From assembly GCA_030681195.1 (NCBI GenBank), contig JAUXXJ010000037.1, positions 1 to 37,889 on the forward strand: a DNA stretch of 37,889 nt, given 5' to 3'. A program made the translations under genes and the position numbers. This DNA comes from Rhodocyclaceae bacterium. Lineage in GTDB: Bacteria > Pseudomonadota > Gammaproteobacteria > Burkholderiales > Rhodocyclaceae. The notes under the pieces were generated by a model. That model did no database searches, was not told the origin of the DNA, and saw only the letters and a program-made list of their open reading frames with translations. This document shows positions 23,501 through 30,108 of the stretch, piece by piece (within the stretch, counting starts at the first letter, position 1; every line of letters begins with the position of its first letter).

Positions 23501-23777
23501 CGACGACGGTGCGTCGTTCGTCGCCGTTCTCGCGGGTGGCGAGGTAAGCGATTTTCTGGCTCAGGTAGCGCAAGCGGCCGGTTTCGTTGACGATATAGGA
23601 TGAACTGCCGAGGCTATCGAATAGTCTGGCGGCAAGATGGGTGTTGACGTAGGTGGCACCCAAGAAGGCAAAGAAGAAGATGGCGAGCTTCTGGCCGATC
23701 GACAGCCGGAAGCGAGAGCAGGGCACCGCCGCCCGGCTGTCGCCGCTCACAAGCGTGCTGGGGATTCCGTCGTTCAT
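20547..23777 (-). CDS. Membrane sensor with PAS, GGDEF and EAL domains
   Basis: This 1,076-residue protein handles cyclic di-GMP. The order is: membrane helix (about 31-48); PilJ/NarX-type periplasmic four-helix sensor (about 55-195, with NETGRLRYLSQKI as in type IV pili methyl-accepting N-domains); second helix (198-213); HAMP (214-268); a GAF-like region (about 275-390); two PAS domains (about 394-510 and 518-635); GGDEF (about 642-805) and EAL (815-1070). The GGDEF motif (723-727) is intact and a canonical RxxD inhibitory site (Arg714-Asp717) lies five residues before it. The EAL motif (851-853, LEALVRW), DDFGTGYSSL and KIDKSF are all present, so both synthesis and breakdown are possible. 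It is 57 bases after the heme protein gene and may read the same periplasmic signal. Confidence 0.95.
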   Translation of the reverse strand: MNDGIPSTLVSGDSRAAVPCSRFRLSIGQKLAIFFFAFLGATYVNTHLAARLFDSLGSSSYIVNETGRLRYLSQKIAYLATRENGDERRTVVVQINTYNRILADIKTYLQGDGRILLENNPQLTDMLAGLTARWHDYAAAVVTLINSDLDARHRQQAFSHLHASAEEMLVSANAIVDALAKTDAEVRHQVHRKLDGALLLEGLFLLIVFLLAQYRVSRPLRQLNVLCHSFAAGEHSARMNFSSSDEVGELSRSFNRTAEITSALIHDLNERTREATLLHRVATTLQENIAVDTAIERVVTLLPEGWQFPEIAIARISHGDIRHQSPDFKETPWRMESTLTCNDGKQLRVAVAYREARPTSAEGPFLAEERQMLDDVAGMLKSFINRLAAQHTRNRLISILESTTDLIASFDCDGRIFYLNEAGRRLLAIDTPEIGIGIEAIYPPWALTKHRQMALPTAAREGFWKGEVTIRAADGRELTMSQMLIAHHDDAGALSHYSLIARDIGERIDLEQRLTRSRDFYLSLFHDFPDLIWRADTLGCADYFNYTWLTFTGRPHLQQKDARWLECVHPQDREQFQALMRIALDEEESFEIEYRLLHTSAEYRWMRGNCRPYHDVEGDFAGLICSSHDITDRKRIADELVQMATLDSLTGLPNRNLLKDRIDQALMFARRQQRQVAVIFIDLDRFKNVNDTLGHDIGDHLLTVVAHRLRYCLREGDTVARIGGDEFVVVLPDIGEEGDWRGVAEKILAALRVPCRVNAHELYVTGSLGISVYPRDGDDCQTLLKHADIAMYRAKEEGHNDYRHYAKDMDTHMHQRLTLEGQLRRALERNELVLHYQPQVHAASGRIVGLEALVRWQNPELGLVSPAEFIPMAEETGLIVAIGAWVLHTACTQNRAWQDAGIAPLRVAVNLSALQFRQQDVVRLVADTLAATGLDGRYLDIELTESMLMHDPEHINTTLQRLKTLNVRIALDDFGTGYSSLAYLKRFPIDEIKIDKSFVCDLSSNAEDAAIIRAIMGIARNLGLSVVAEGVETVEQLHFLQNHDCDRIQGFLFSRPVPAAEIPALLAAGSKFHVGA

Positions 23778-23798
23778 GGAGGTATCACCTATCCTGAC

Positions 23799-23822
23799 GC
23801 CGTCCCGCCAGCGCCGACTTTT
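23799..23822 (-). repeat. Dispersed 24-bp element, copy between the heme protein and GGDEF-EAL genes
   Basis: This is a perfect consensus copy, 12 bases past the stop of the heme protein gene and 21 bases before the start of the next gene in the same direction. It therefore lies inside a likely operon. Confidence 0.8.
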
Positions 23823-23834
23823 ACTCTCTGGCCT

Positions 23835-24608
23835 TTATTCGCTAAGGGCGAAGGAAACGCTCATCAGGCCGATGACATCGCCCGCCTCCAACCCATCCTT
23901 TTCGAAGTTGACGAGATCCAGTTCCCCTTTGGGTTTGCCGTGACACGGCAAACAGGGCGACAGCAGTCGAATTGGCTCCATGTGGCGATACATAGCCTGC
24001 TTGCCCCATTGCTCGGTGGTGGTGCGGGGACGGTTATCGTCGCGCGGGGCTTTGACGTAATGCACCAGGGCGGCACGTTCGGTTTCGTCGGGCGCATTCG
24101 TCGGGCTGCGGTAGGCGCGTCCGGGCTGCTTGATGACAATGCCGGTTCTGGCAGTAAACACCTGGCCCATCTCGCGCTCCCACTTGGCGGGCAGGAAATT
24201 CTTCCAGCCGACACCCCTGACATTGAGGCGGTCCTGATTGTTTTCGATCACCTGGCGACCAGCCCAGATCAGCTTCTCGTAGAGGCGCTTCTGCGTCGGC
24301 GTGGCATCGATCATGTCGGGCTCGAGCGCATTACGCCACTGCTGCTCGAAAACCTCGCCCGAAAAACCCTTGTCACCCAGATTGGGATCGACGAACTTGC
24401 CCGCATAGGAAAAGATGATCATGCGCGCGGCAATAACTGCCTTGGCCAACCGCTGAGCCGTTGCTGGCGCCTCGGACTGGGGCACCTTTTCGATGAAGAA
24501 GGATTCGGCAAAACCACCCTTGGCAGGGGCGCCAATTTCTTGCGCCTGAACCGGAAGGGACAGCAGCCCGACTGCGGCAAGGGCGAGTGCGATTCGTTGT
24601 TGCATCAT
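23835..24608 (-). CDS. Tll0287-like (DUF3365) c-type heme protein
   Basis: This 257-residue periplasmic protein has a signal peptide (LALAAVGLLSLPVQAQ, cleavage near residue 22) and one c-type heme site, CLPCH, near residue 222. The fold segments match the DUF3365/Tll0287 heme family, which has PAS-like topology: a helix with LAKAVIAARMIIFS, the RLNVRGVGWKNFLPAKW strand, and a C-terminal GDVIGLMSVSFAL strand. Relatives occur as sensors or fused to signalling domains, which makes a link with the downstream GGDEF-EAL protein plausible. The start is the first of two ATGs, with a GAGGAG site 5 bases upstream. Confidence 0.87.
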   Translation of the reverse strand: MMQQRIALALAAVGLLSLPVQAQEIGAPAKGGFAESFFIEKVPQSEAPATAQRLAKAVIAARMIIFSYAGKFVDPNLGDKGFSGEVFEQQWRNALEPDMIDATPTQKRLYEKLIWAGRQVIENNQDRLNVRGVGWKNFLPAKWEREMGQVFTARTGIVIKQPGRAYRSPTNAPDETERAALVHYVKAPRDDNRPRTTTEQWGKQAMYRHMEPIRLLSPCLPCHGKPKGELDLVNFEKDGLEAGDVIGLMSVSFALSE

Positions 24609-24633
24609 GGATACTCCTCAATGACTGAAACAA

Positions 24634-24837
24634 TCAGGAACAGCAACTGCCCTCGCGCACGCCGGCTTTCTTGAGCATGAAGGCCAGCGGGCAGAAGTTG
24701 GTCAGCCCGCTTTGCGCGAGATTGATGCCGACGAAGGCTGGCAGCAGCAGCCAGTTTGGATGAACGAAGTGCGCCAGGGCGACGCCCAGCAGCACCATCA
24801 GGCCGGCAACGATGTGAACGATACGATCAACGGTCAT
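24634..24837 (-). CDS. DUF2892 (YgaP-like) membrane protein
   Basis: This 67-residue protein has two membrane helices (about 6-24 and 28-45). It carries the DUF2892 pattern: MTVDRIVHIVAGLMVLLGV, then NWLLLPAFVGINLAQSGLTNFCPL. The family is the membrane part of YgaP-type rhodaneses, here without the rhodanese domain. Cysteines in NFCPL and a C-terminal SCCS could bind metal or persulfide; this is speculative. A strong AAGGAGA site lies before the ATG. It sits 12 bases after the FadL-type gene. Confidence 0.85.
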   Translation of the reverse strand: MTVDRIVHIVAGLMVLLGVALAHFVHPNWLLLPAFVGINLAQSGLTNFCPLAFMLKKAGVREGSCCS

Positions 24838-24849
24838 GTTGTGTTCTCC

Positions 24850-26028
24850 TTAGAATTGATAGCTGATCTGCATATTGACCAGATTCTGTTTGAGGGTAAT
24901 GGTGTTGAACGGTGCAACGCTGGACGTCACGCTGTTCTTGAAGGCATGCACATACGAAAGCGAGCCCATCACCTTGTTGCTGAACTTGCGTGAAACACCC
25001 AGCGACAGATGCTTTTCCACCACCGCTAGCGAACCCAGGTTGGCATTTACATCTTCCGGATCAATCGGCGATTTGCCGTAGTTGAATCCGGCGCGCACCT
25101 GCATCTTGTCGCCAATATCCTTCTGGATGCCTAGCGCGTAGATGGTCTGGTTGCTCCAGCCGAACGGCATAGCCGCCGGCACGGCACCGGCGTAACCTGC
25201 CGGTCGGCCAAAGGCGACTTCACTCATCACGTTGCTGTAGTTGATGCGCTTGATGTCGCCTTCGATCAGCAGACCGGGCATCGGTTTCCAGGCAAGGCCA
25301 ACAGTGAAATGCTGTGGCGCATCCATGTCCATAGTGATCTTGCCGGCGGTGGTGTTCCACTCGAATTCACTCATGTTCTGCTTGCTTGACCAAGCGGCAC
25401 CGAGTTGCAGCGCCGGATTGAACTTCCAGATCAGGCCGGCCGTCACGCCCCAGCCGAACACCTGATTCTGCGGCAGATCAAAGCGCCCGGCGGGTGAAAA
25501 GCCGGAGAGCGCCAGACTTTGATAGTTGAGGTTGACCGTGGCGCCGACCGAGAGCTTGTCGTTCACGCGATAGGCAAAACCGGGCGAGACCTTGAAGAAC
25601 TGCTTGGTGGTGACCAGCGACTGATTGCCCGGCGCTGCCATGGTGTCGGGAAAATCGACGCCCATGCCGGAAATGCCACCGAGGCCCATGCCCAGCGTCA
25701 GCTTATCGTTGACCCGAAACGCCACCGCGCCGGTGGGCATCATGTACAAGTTCGAATCGCTGTCGTGGCCGTTGATCTCGCGCGGCGGGCTGAAGAAGCC
25801 CACACCGAGATCAAAGCGCACGTCCTGGATATTCAGTTCCGCCATGCCGGCCGGGTTGACCAGGATAGTGGTGGCTTCCTGCGGCGCGGCGACGACAGCA
25901 CCCGCCATGCCGTTCTGGATCGCCGACAGGCCGACCATGTGATCGCCGTTGGTGGCGGCGGCGTGCGGGGCGATGGCAGCCAGTGCCAACGTGGCAAGAC
26001 TGGCAGACAGTTTCTTGTTATGGCTCAT
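24850..26028 (-). CDS. FadL/TodX-family outer membrane transport protein
   Basis: This 392-residue outer membrane beta-barrel has a signal peptide (about residues 1-26, LALAAIAPHAAA). The FadL plug-like N-terminus follows (NGDHMVGLSAIQNGMAGAV, then ATTILVNPAGMAEL), then alternating strands, ending with the aromatic YQF that the BAM complex recognises. FadL channels import hydrophobic compounds such as fatty acids or aromatic hydrocarbons; which one is not clear. A strong GGAGGAGG site precedes the start. The gene lies between the cytochrome c'-like and DUF2892 genes in a minus-strand operon. Confidence 0.9.
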   Translation of the reverse strand: MSHNKKLSASLATLALAAIAPHAAATNGDHMVGLSAIQNGMAGAVVAAPQEATTILVNPAGMAELNIQDVRFDLGVGFFSPPREINGHDSDSNLYMMPTGAVAFRVNDKLTLGMGLGGISGMGVDFPDTMAAPGNQSLVTTKQFFKVSPGFAYRVNDKLSVGATVNLNYQSLALSGFSPAGRFDLPQNQVFGWGVTAGLIWKFNPALQLGAAWSSKQNMSEFEWNTTAGKITMDMDAPQHFTVGLAWKPMPGLLIEGDIKRINYSNVMSEVAFGRPAGYAGAVPAAMPFGWSNQTIYALGIQKDIGDKMQVRAGFNYGKSPIDPEDVNANLGSLAVVEKHLSLGVSRKFSNKVMGSLSYVHAFKNSVTSSVAPFNTITLKQNLVNMQISYQF

Positions 26029-26062
26029 GATGTTTCCTCCTCCGAATATTGTTCTGGAATGG

Positions 26063-26653
26063 TTACTTCAGGCGTGGCGTGTAGGCCGATGCGCCCGGCT
26101 GACCACGAAAGTGCATGTGGCAGGCGACGCAGCCGGATGTCATATCACCGTAGTGCTGGGCGGCGGCGACCATGTCGCCCTTCTCGGCCGCTTCGGCGAG
26201 TTTTTGGGCATTGCCTTCCACCGCCAACTCCATGCTCGGCAGCACCGACAACGAATCGGTCGTCACCTTTTCAATCGGCAGATAGGGCAACATGCCGCCC
26301 TTGGGCAGGCGGTGCAGGGCCAGGCGGCGGGCGGCGTCGGCCGCCATGGCGCCATTGTCGGTGGCGATGGCGGCACCAATCATCTGATGCTCGGCCATGA
26401 TTTCCTGCATCACCTGCACCAGCGTTAGCGTGTCGCTACGACGCTCGTGGCGAAGCGCTACGTGCATGAGGAATTTCTTGATTTCCGGTGACAGGGCTTG
26501 GGCTTTTTGCACCAGCTCCGGCGTCATCAGGGCCATTTGTTGCTGCATCAACTCCATGCCGCGCTTCATGTCTTCTGGTTTGCCTTGCGCCTGAACGCCA
26601 ACGGCCAGACAGCTCATCGTTATTCCCAGTAACCACTGTTTCTTGTTCTGCAT
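26063..26653 (-). CDS. Periplasmic cytochrome c'-like heme protein
   Basis: This 196-residue protein has a signal peptide (MQNKKQWLLGITMSCLAVGVQAQ; cleavage near 23). The body is mostly helical, and a single heme site lies close to the C-terminus, SGCVACHMHFRG. A CxxCH followed by an FR residue pair on the last helix is typical of cytochrome c', whose heme binds NO or CO; the assignment rests on this pattern and not on a full match. The start at 26653 has an AGGAGGA site 8 bases upstream; the longer frame to 26779 runs through the promoter region. It is the first gene of the operon facing the two-component system. Confidence 0.75.
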   Translation of the reverse strand: MQNKKQWLLGITMSCLAVGVQAQGKPEDMKRGMELMQQQMALMTPELVQKAQALSPEIKKFLMHVALRHERRSDTLTLVQVMQEIMAEHQMIGAAIATDNGAMAADAARRLALHRLPKGGMLPYLPIEKVTTDSLSVLPSMELAVEGNAQKLAEAAEKGDMVAAAQHYGDMTSGCVACHMHFRGQPGASAYTPRLK

Positions 26654-26742
26654 TGCGATGTTCCTCCTGTGAAAAGGCTGTGTTATGTTGCGAACTAGCA
26701 GATTAGGGACGAGGGATTTCCGGTCTGTTGCGAGCGCGGCCA

Positions 26743-26772
26743 CTTTGTTACAGCTTGTTACAAGCGTGTTGC
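26743..26772. promoter_or_regulatory. Tandem OmpR-like half-sites in the divergent intergenic region
   Basis: Two near-identical 10-bp blocks, CTTTGTTACA and GCTTGTTACA, are followed by a weaker third, AGCGTGTTGC. OmpR sites in enterobacteria consist of tandem 10-bp half-sites with a similar GTTACA core (known from ompF/ompC). The blocks lie between the cytochrome operon and the response regulator gene, so they may be bound by that regulator. Confidence 0.5.
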
Positions 26773-26799
26773 GCTGCAATATAAAAACAAGGGGGAGTC

Positions 26800-27543
26800 A
26801 TGACTGCTGAGCGCATCCAGGTATTGGTGGTCGATGACGATGAAAATTTGCGCGAGCTCCTGCTGCGCTATCTGGGGGATAACGGCTATGCCGCCACCGG
26901 TGTTGGTGACGGTGCCGCGATGAAGTCGCATTTACTAACCCATCCGGTCGATCTGATCTTGCTCGACGTGATGCTGCCCGGCGAAGACGGCCTGTCGCTG
27001 GCGCGTGGTTTGAATGCGCCCTACGCAGACCACGGCCACGCTCAGCCATTCGGCGGGCAGGGGCCGGCGATCATCATGCTATCGGCGCGCGGCGAGGAAG
27101 TTGACCGCATTGTTGGCCTCGAAGTGGGGGCCGACGATTATCTGCCCAAGCCCTTCAGCCATCGGGAATTGCTGGCGCGCATCGCCGCCGTGCTGCGACG
27201 GCGCCAACCCGAGCCGGAGATCGGACGCATCCGCCGCTTCGGTCCCTTCGTCGTCGACATCGAGGCGCACCGGTTGAGCCGCAATGGCGTCGAAGTCAGT
27301 TTGTCCGGTGCGGAATTCGCTCTGCTGCGCATCCTCCTCGACCACCCCGACCGGGTATTGAGCCGCGATGCGCTGGTCGAATTGCTCAAGGGCTACGAGC
27401 GCGCACCGTTCGACCGCATGGTCGATGTGCGCGTCACTCGCCTGCGCCGCAAGATTGAAATCGACCCGGCGCATCCGCTGTATCTGCGCACCATCTGGGG
27501 CGAAGGCTATCTGTTCGCACCACGCGGTGCCTTGCAGGTATGA
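26800..27543 (+). CDS. OmpR-family response regulator
   Basis: This 247-residue protein has a receiver domain (acidic pocket Asp12-14, phospho-acceptor Asp56 in LLDVMLPGEDG, Lys117 in LPKPF) and a C-terminal winged helix (about 148-240, with RMVDVRVTRLRRKIE and IWGEGYLF). The GEEVDRIVGLEVGADDY stretch is very close to that of E. coli OmpR. There is an unusual extra segment of about 11 residues (roughly 72-88, PYADHGHAQPFGG) before strand beta-4. A GGGGGAG site precedes the ATG. Its stop overlaps the start of the histidine kinase gene (ATGA), so they form a pair. Confidence 0.95.
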   Translation: MTAERIQVLVVDDDENLRELLLRYLGDNGYAATGVGDGAAMKSHLLTHPVDLILLDVMLPGEDGLSLARGLNAPYADHGHAQPFGGQGPAIIMLSARGEEVDRIVGLEVGADDYLPKPFSHRELLARIAAVLRRRQPEPEIGRIRRFGPFVVDIEAHRLSRNGVEVSLSGAEFALLRILLDHPDRVLSRDALVELLKGYERAPFDRMVDVRVTRLRRKIEIDPAHPLYLRTIWGEGYLFAPRGALQV

Positions 27544-28880
27544 AAACGCCGCGCTGGCTGTGGCTGCCGGGCAGTTTGTTTGGCCGCACCGCCTGGGTAA
27601 TCGCGGCGGTGTCAATTGCCTTTCAATTGTTCACCCTGGCGGTAATTTTCTATTTCGCGCTGGTGCCGCTAGGCCGTCATGCCACCGACGATCTCGCCGC
27701 GCTGATGCTCTCTAGCGCCAGCGCCTGGCAGCGTGCTGGCGTGGACGACCGCCAGACCCTTTCGGAGCGGCTGTTTGTCGAACACGAACTGCAGGTGCGC
27801 GCCGATACGCTGCCGACCGAAACCTTCACCCGCTACCTGCCCTATTTTCACTTGCTGGAAAAAGCCCTGTCGGCGCGTACCGGTCAGACCATCCGCCTCG
27901 GTCGAGGTGAGTTTGGTGCGGATAGCGGTTACTGGGCACGCGTTCCCGTAACCACTTGGGATGATCGCACGGTATGGGTGCAGGTCGGGTTTTCTCACGA
28001 GCGCGTGGCGGTGCAGCCCTCCGCCGCGCTGCTGATCATTTTGCTGGTGGGCGCATTGGTGATTTTCTTTACCTCGGGCTGGTTGGCGCGCTGGCTGATC
28101 GGTCCGCTGGCGCAGTTGGCGCGAGCCACGCAACGCATCGGCAAGGGCCAGCGTCCGCTACCGCTACAGGAAAGCGGGCCGACCGAGCTGGCCACGCTGG
28201 CGCGCGAATTCAATCGCATGGGCGAAGAGGTCGAAACCCTGCTCAACAATCGCACCACACTGCTCGCCGGCATCTCGCACGATCTGCGTTCGCCACTGAC
28301 GCGCATCCAGCTCGCCCTCGGCATGCTTGGCGATAAACCTGATCCTGACCTGCTGGCGCGCATCGCCCGCGACGTGGATAACATGAACCAGCTGATTGCG
28401 CGCTGCCTGGAGCTCGGTCGCGATTTCGCCGAACGCGATAGCCTCAGCTTCAATCTGTGCGATCTGCTCGCCGAAATCGCCCACGAACAGGCACCGGGGA
28501 TCGAGGTTCGCGGCCGCAAGGGGCCGGATTGCCAGCTCCAGGCCAAACCGCTTGCGTTGCGCCGCATCCTGTCGAACCTGATCGACAACGCCGCGCGCTA
28601 CGGTGACCAGCAGTCGATTGATATTGAATATGACATAAGCGACAAACACGTCGAAATCCGCATCCTGGATCGCGGTGCTGGCATTCCTGAGGATCAGCAC
28701 GAAGCCGTATTCCAGCCCTTCTATCGCCTCGATCCGTCGCGTAGCAGCCGCACCGGCGGCAGCGGGCTGGGGCTGGCCATCGTGCGTCAAATCGCCCAGG
28801 CCAACGACTGGTTGGTCTGGCTAGCGGCGCGTGAAGGCGGCGGCACGGTGGCGCATGTGCGACTGCCGCTGGCGAAATAG
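27540..28880 (+). CDS. EnvZ-type sensor histidine kinase
   Basis: This 446-residue membrane kinase has a first helix (about 17-42), a periplasmic domain of about 115 residues (45-160), a second helix (161-182), HAMP (183-237), the H-box LLAGISHDLRSPLTRIQL with His247, and a HATPase domain. In the latter, the N-box is NLIDNAARYG, G1 is DRGAGIP, the F-box is FQPFYRLD and G2 is GGSGLGLAIV. The H-box and cognate regulator place it with EnvZ. The periplasmic sensor has no motif I recognise. It is translationally coupled to the regulator gene. Confidence 0.95.
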   Translation: MKTPRWLWLPGSLFGRTAWVIAAVSIAFQLFTLAVIFYFALVPLGRHATDDLAALMLSSASAWQRAGVDDRQTLSERLFVEHELQVRADTLPTETFTRYLPYFHLLEKALSARTGQTIRLGRGEFGADSGYWARVPVTTWDDRTVWVQVGFSHERVAVQPSAALLIILLVGALVIFFTSGWLARWLIGPLAQLARATQRIGKGQRPLPLQESGPTELATLAREFNRMGEEVETLLNNRTTLLAGISHDLRSPLTRIQLALGMLGDKPDPDLLARIARDVDNMNQLIARCLELGRDFAERDSLSFNLCDLLAEIAHEQAPGIEVRGRKGPDCQLQAKPLALRRILSNLIDNAARYGDQQSIDIEYDISDKHVEIRILDRGAGIPEDQHEAVFQPFYRLDPSRSSRTGGSGLGLAIVRQIAQANDWLVWLAAREGGGTVAHVRLPLAK

Positions 28881-28893
28881 CGAAGCCATCCGC

Positions 28894-28935
28894 TTGATTT
28901 TGCTCATGGGCGTGCGCGATTGCTCCGCCTACACT
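28894..28935 (+). promoter_or_regulatory. Possible FNR-like promoter of the plus-strand subunit III/IV-like pair
   Basis: TTGAT-TTTG-CTCAT (28894-28907) has one perfect half-site and one poor one. TACACT (28930-28935) would be the -10 hexamer. The predicted start site would fall at about 28942, on the start codon itself. Weak evidence. Confidence 0.25.
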
Positions 28936-28941
28936 GCAGCC

Positions 28942-29547
28942 ATGAATGACACTGTGGCTTCCGCCAGCGATCTGCCACCCCCTGTTGCCGTCACTGGTCG
29001 CGTGCCGGGCAATGCCGGCACCTGGGTCGGCATATTTTGTGTGCTGGTCGAATTTCTGCTGCTCTTCGGCGTCTATTTCGTCGCCAAGGCGCATCACCAA
29101 GAGGCCTTTCTCGCCGGGCCGGACAAACTGGCGACGGTCGCCGGTGTGACCATCACCTTTCTGCTGCTGACCAGCGGCTATTGCATGGTCAAGGCGGTCG
29201 AGATGATTCGTGCTGATCGTCGCCGCGCCACGCTTGGATGGGTGCTTGGCGCATTCGTCCTCGGGCTGGGCTATCCGCTCGTCAAGTTCTTCGAAATCCG
29301 CTGGAACGTGGCGCATGGCATCGATGGCGAGGCCGGCATTTTCTACACCACCTACTACTACCTGACGCTGAATCATCTGGTGCATGTGAGCTGGGGATTG
29401 CTCGGCCTGATCTGGGTGGCGGTACGCACGGCGCTGGGCATGTATTCCCCGCGCGATTACAGCGGTCTCGAAGCCGCCGCCGTGTATTGGCACACCACCG
29501 ACGTCATCTGGCTGGTGATCTTTCCCTTCTTTTACGTGCTGAGATAG
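28942..29547 (+). CDS. norE: NorE-like heme-copper oxidase subunit III family protein
   Basis: This 201-residue inner membrane protein has five hydrophobic helices (for example GIFCVLVEFLLLFGVYFVA and VTITFLLLTSGYCMV). It matches the short subunit III family that includes NorE of nitric oxide reductase clusters. The conserved LNHLVHVSWGLLGL and AAVYWHTTDVIWLVIFPFFYVLR stretches are present. It does not bind the catalytic metals; a supporting role for NO reductase is likely. The ATG at 28942 is chosen from the family N-terminus; no Shine-Dalgarno site is evident there. A second member of the family is encoded at 34336-34950. Confidence 0.85.
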   Translation: MNDTVASASDLPPPVAVTGRVPGNAGTWVGIFCVLVEFLLLFGVYFVAKAHHQEAFLAGPDKLATVAGVTITFLLLTSGYCMVKAVEMIRADRRRATLGWVLGAFVLGLGYPLVKFFEIRWNVAHGIDGEAGIFYTTYYYLTLNHLVHVSWGLLGLIWVAVRTALGMYSPRDYSGLEAAAVYWHTTDVIWLVIFPFFYVLR

Positions 29548-29549
29548 CC

Positions 29550-29828
29550 ATGGGCCACGCCGAGAAAATCTGGTTGCTGCTGATCGGTCTCACGGCGGCT
29601 GGCGCATGGCTGGCCGAGAGCGGTCAGTCCAGTTGGGGCTTGAGCCTGGTGGTGGCGGGATTGATTGGAACCAAGGGCCATCTCGTCATCGATCACTACA
29701 TGGAGATGCGGACGGCCAACCAACGTTTCCGCCGGCTGCTGCATGTCTTTGTCGTGCTGGTGCCGGTGCTAGTGCTGCTCAGCCACGGCTTCAGCGATGT
29801 GCTGAAGCGCCTGACGACGATTGCCTAA
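29550..29828 (+). CDS. Small subunit IV-like membrane protein (NorF-like)
   Basis: This 92-residue protein has three hydrophobic segments and the LVVAGLIGTKGHLVIDHYMEMR stretch typical of the prokaryotic cytochrome c oxidase subunit IV family, in which a helix-capping lysine and acidic residues recur. It starts 2 bases after the subunit III-like stop, so the two are co-transcribed like norE-norF. Its last four bases overlap the stop of the convergent gene at 29825-30097. Confidence 0.75.
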   Translation: MGHAEKIWLLLIGLTAAGAWLAESGQSSWGLSLVVAGLIGTKGHLVIDHYMEMRTANQRFRRLLHVFVVLVPVLVLLSHGFSDVLKRLTTIA

Positions 29829-30097
29829 TCGGTACTTTCAAAGCGCTCTTTCTGCGGCAGGATCGGTTTGCGCCGGCTCATTTCATAGAGCACGATGGCG
29901 GCGGTCACAAAAAAGAACGTAGTGGCACCCAGACTAGCGGTATAGACGTGCGTGCCATAGGTCTCCCAGGCCCACAGTGCGGCACCGAGTGTCAGAAAGC
30001 CACAGGTGCCACTGCTGACGGCACAGATGAGGGCGATTTTTTTGCCGATACCACGGGGATGGTGGGTGGCAGCGGAGTTTGTTTCAGGTTGATTCAT
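29825..30097 (-). CDS. Small two-helix membrane protein of unknown function
   Basis: I do not recognise a family for this 90-residue protein. A polar N-terminal tail is followed by two hydrophobic segments (about 19-44, ALICAVSSGTCGFLTLGAAL, and 52-71, ASLGATTFFFVTAAIVLYE) and a basic cytosolic tail. A strong GAGGAGG site lies before the ATG. It follows norD by 11 bases on the same strand and is the last gene of the nor accessory operon. The context suggests a role in NO reductase assembly or as a small subunit. Confidence 0.75.
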   Translation of the reverse strand: MNQPETNSAATHHPRGIGKKIALICAVSSGTCGFLTLGAALWAWETYGTHVYTASLGATTFFFVTAAIVLYEMSRRKPILPQKERFESTD

Positions 30098-30108
30098 CGT
30101 GATCCTCC

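Noticed and set aside
26654..26779. N-terminal extension of the cytochrome c'-like protein to 26779
   Set aside because: The signal peptide and ribosome site define the start at 26653; the extension covers the OmpR-like operator.
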